This document shows positions 62,669 through 64,000 of a stretch of 64,000 bases of DNA, one piece after another. This stretch comes from Amoebidium appalachense (Eukaryota; Ichthyosporea): assembly GCA_963693365.1 (NCBI GenBank), contig CAVNZM010000013.1:8122001-8186000 (forward strand). Direction: 5' to 3'. A program made the position numbers and the translations under genes. The notes beneath the pieces were generated by a model. That model saw nothing but the letters and a program-made list of their open reading frames with translations, was not told the DNA's origin and searched no databases. The stretch's first letter is position 1. Each line of letters starts with the position of its first letter.

Positions 62669-63109
62669 TTGTTGGCACCACTAGTTTCCCTTACCCTTTC
62701 CATGTTTTGTCTTCACGTAATTCTACTCTCTAATTCCCCAGTTCCTCACTCTACCTATTTTCAGTTGTATGGACCTTCACCAAAATTTATTCCAACAACC
62801 CCCCCTCCCCCCCCCCCTGCCGTGTCTCCAACACACCCCAATTGATTGCTCAATTGAATCCTCTCTGCACATATTGTTGATTTTCCATCTTCTTCTCGCT
62901 TGTCAGTCTAGCTCTGCCACTTTGTCTCACAATTTTGAGCCTTCTGATCCGAGTCCCCCCTCCCCCCTCCGCCCCCCCTTTTCCCCCCTCTTCCCCCCCC
63001 CTCTTCCCCTCCCACCCCTCTTTCCCTCCAGGGCCTGCTTTAGTCTCACTAACCTTCCCTCTTTGCCTGCCCTCCCCTGTTCCAACCCTCCCCCCCCCCC
63101 TGTTGGACA
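62161..63109. repeat. Poly-G, poly-C and poly-A tracts
   Basis: G runs (62203-62288), C runs (62391-62420, 62548-62580), CCAA repeats, A33 (about 62634-62666) and C/T-rich 62940-63100. If the GH79 gene was spliced this is its intron; no next exon could be placed with confidence. Confidence 0.6.
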
Positions 63110-63236
63110 TCGTGTTCATAGAAGCTAGTTCTAGTGTACGTTGTTCCTTCTGTAAGTCAGAAATGATTGCATCTTGTGAGGCCAACCTCTGCTCCAGTAG
63201 TTGGACTAGTTGCTGCAACTGTAAGTTGTCAGACAT
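63110..63236 (-). CDS. Short coiled-coil frame, unidentified
   Basis: MSDNLQLQQLVQLLEQRLASQ and following residues form a heptad coiled coil of about 42 aa, after which the frame enters the purine/C tract. It may be a first exon or the N-terminus of a retroelement gag. Position inside the putative LTR flank makes the second idea attractive but unproven. Confidence 0.3.
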
Positions 63237-63499
63237 AGTGTCGTGTATGATGGGTAACTTGTCTATGTGTTTTGTGCACTGAAAACGACAGTAGAAAAGT
63301 GTAAATCAAACGTTCTGCTTCCCATGTTTGTGACATGGGAGGCACTGCTTTATATAGTCGTTGGCCACCTCATGGTGGCCTCGTGTGCACCCTGGTGGTG
63401 GGCCATGTACAGCATGGCCGAAAAGAGAGCACAACGAAAACAAGTCGTTAAAGATATAAAAGTTAACTGTGCACGTTGAGTGGCTAGTTAACTTGCACT

Positions 63500-63875
63500 A
63501 AAGCACACAAATAAACGTGTTTAACACACCAATTGCAGTTAAACGTAAATCTTACTTCACACAACTAAAAATATTCTGAGAATATCCGGGAATAAAGCAC
63601 ACTACCACTCTAAGAATAGAATCCTGTGGCAAATATAGACATGACATCATCTGAACCGGGAATATTAATTAATGAGCACAATTAGCACGTTGCTAGTGAA
63701 GCTCGTCATTGGTACAGTTTTGGCTCAAACATATAACTACCATATATGAATATGACCGTAAACAAAAGCTCTATGCACTCGAGTGAGTGTTGAAACAATT
63801 ATTCAATTGCTCAGAAACTTTCTCTAACAGACATTGCTAGCCGGGAGTACCAGTGTACTCCAACACCCCTACTCA
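63500..63875 (-). mobile_element. Possible edge of another copia LTR
   Basis: On the minus strand TTGAGTAGGGG|TGTTGGAGTACAC (63875-63853) closely matches the copia-2 junction TTGAGTGGGGA|TGTTGGAATACG. A second purine motif TTGAGTAGGGGA lies upstream at about 63952-63963, as copia-2 also has. The other LTR end and the partner LTR were not found in the window; the left limit given is arbitrary. Confidence 0.35.
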
Positions 63876-64000
63876 ATTGGATAATTGTGGTATGAATTAA
63901 TGCAACTGAGCTCGAGTGCTTCAGGTGCACAAAATACAGACAATAAAGATTCCCCTACTCAATTTTAGTATGGTACACGTAGTTGCACAGTCGGATGCAA

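Overview
The window is eukaryotic nuclear DNA dominated by mobile elements. Host-like genes have many introns with consensus GT/AG sites, and long (CA)n, poly-G and poly-C tracts fill introns and spacers. No rRNA, tRNA, CRISPR array or bacterial-type operon was seen. The organism cannot be named from sequence alone. A stathmin-like gene, Ty1/copia elements, a Plavaka-type (KDZ/CACTA-like) transposase and a tyrosine-recombinase element fit a unicellular eukaryote, perhaps a holozoan protist; that placement is a guess.

Layout. 1-11398 is the left host flank: a CA-rich minisatellite, a broken reading frame, an intronless gene with seven Cys/His repeats (1633-2328) and a four-exon stathmin-like gene on the minus strand (8315-4441). 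It ends in a GA/G purine tract. 11399-57274 is a stack of insertions into that tract: a non-coding LTR element A (11399-15415); copia-1 (15496-24579, minus), itself hit by LTR element B (18020-21569); and copia-2 (25084-57274, plus). Copia-2 is split in its RNase H codons by a 25,080-bp DNA transposon (30347-55426). 57275-64000 is the right flank: a tyrosine-recombinase element with split direct repeats (57975-60828) carrying a solo LTR, a decayed GH79-like glycosidase gene, and a possible copia LTR edge at the window end.

The main discovery candidate is the 25-kb transposon. It has 15-bp perfect terminal inverted repeats and a 2-bp TG target duplication, and removing it restores the copia reading frame. 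It encodes, divergently, a nine-exon Plavaka/KDZ-type transposase (about 1021 aa) and a six-exon JmjC-domain protein (about 823 aa, intact H-x-E...H iron site), plus a 387-aa zinc-finger protein near its right end. It also carries a six-unit, 375-bp satellite with dimeric higher-order structure inside a transposase intron, a nested LINE, and a solo LTR fused to four 46-bp primer-site repeats. In fungi, KDZ transposons are known to travel with TET/JBP dioxygenases. A JmjC dioxygenase as cargo would be an analogous but different pairing: transposase plus chromatin-modifying enzyme.

Every nested element boundary given here is supported by matching terminal repeats and, except for the recombinase element, by target-site duplications. 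LTR pairs are almost identical, so the stack is young. Several reading frames are broken by one base inside G or C runs, so some breaks may be base-calling errors rather than decay.
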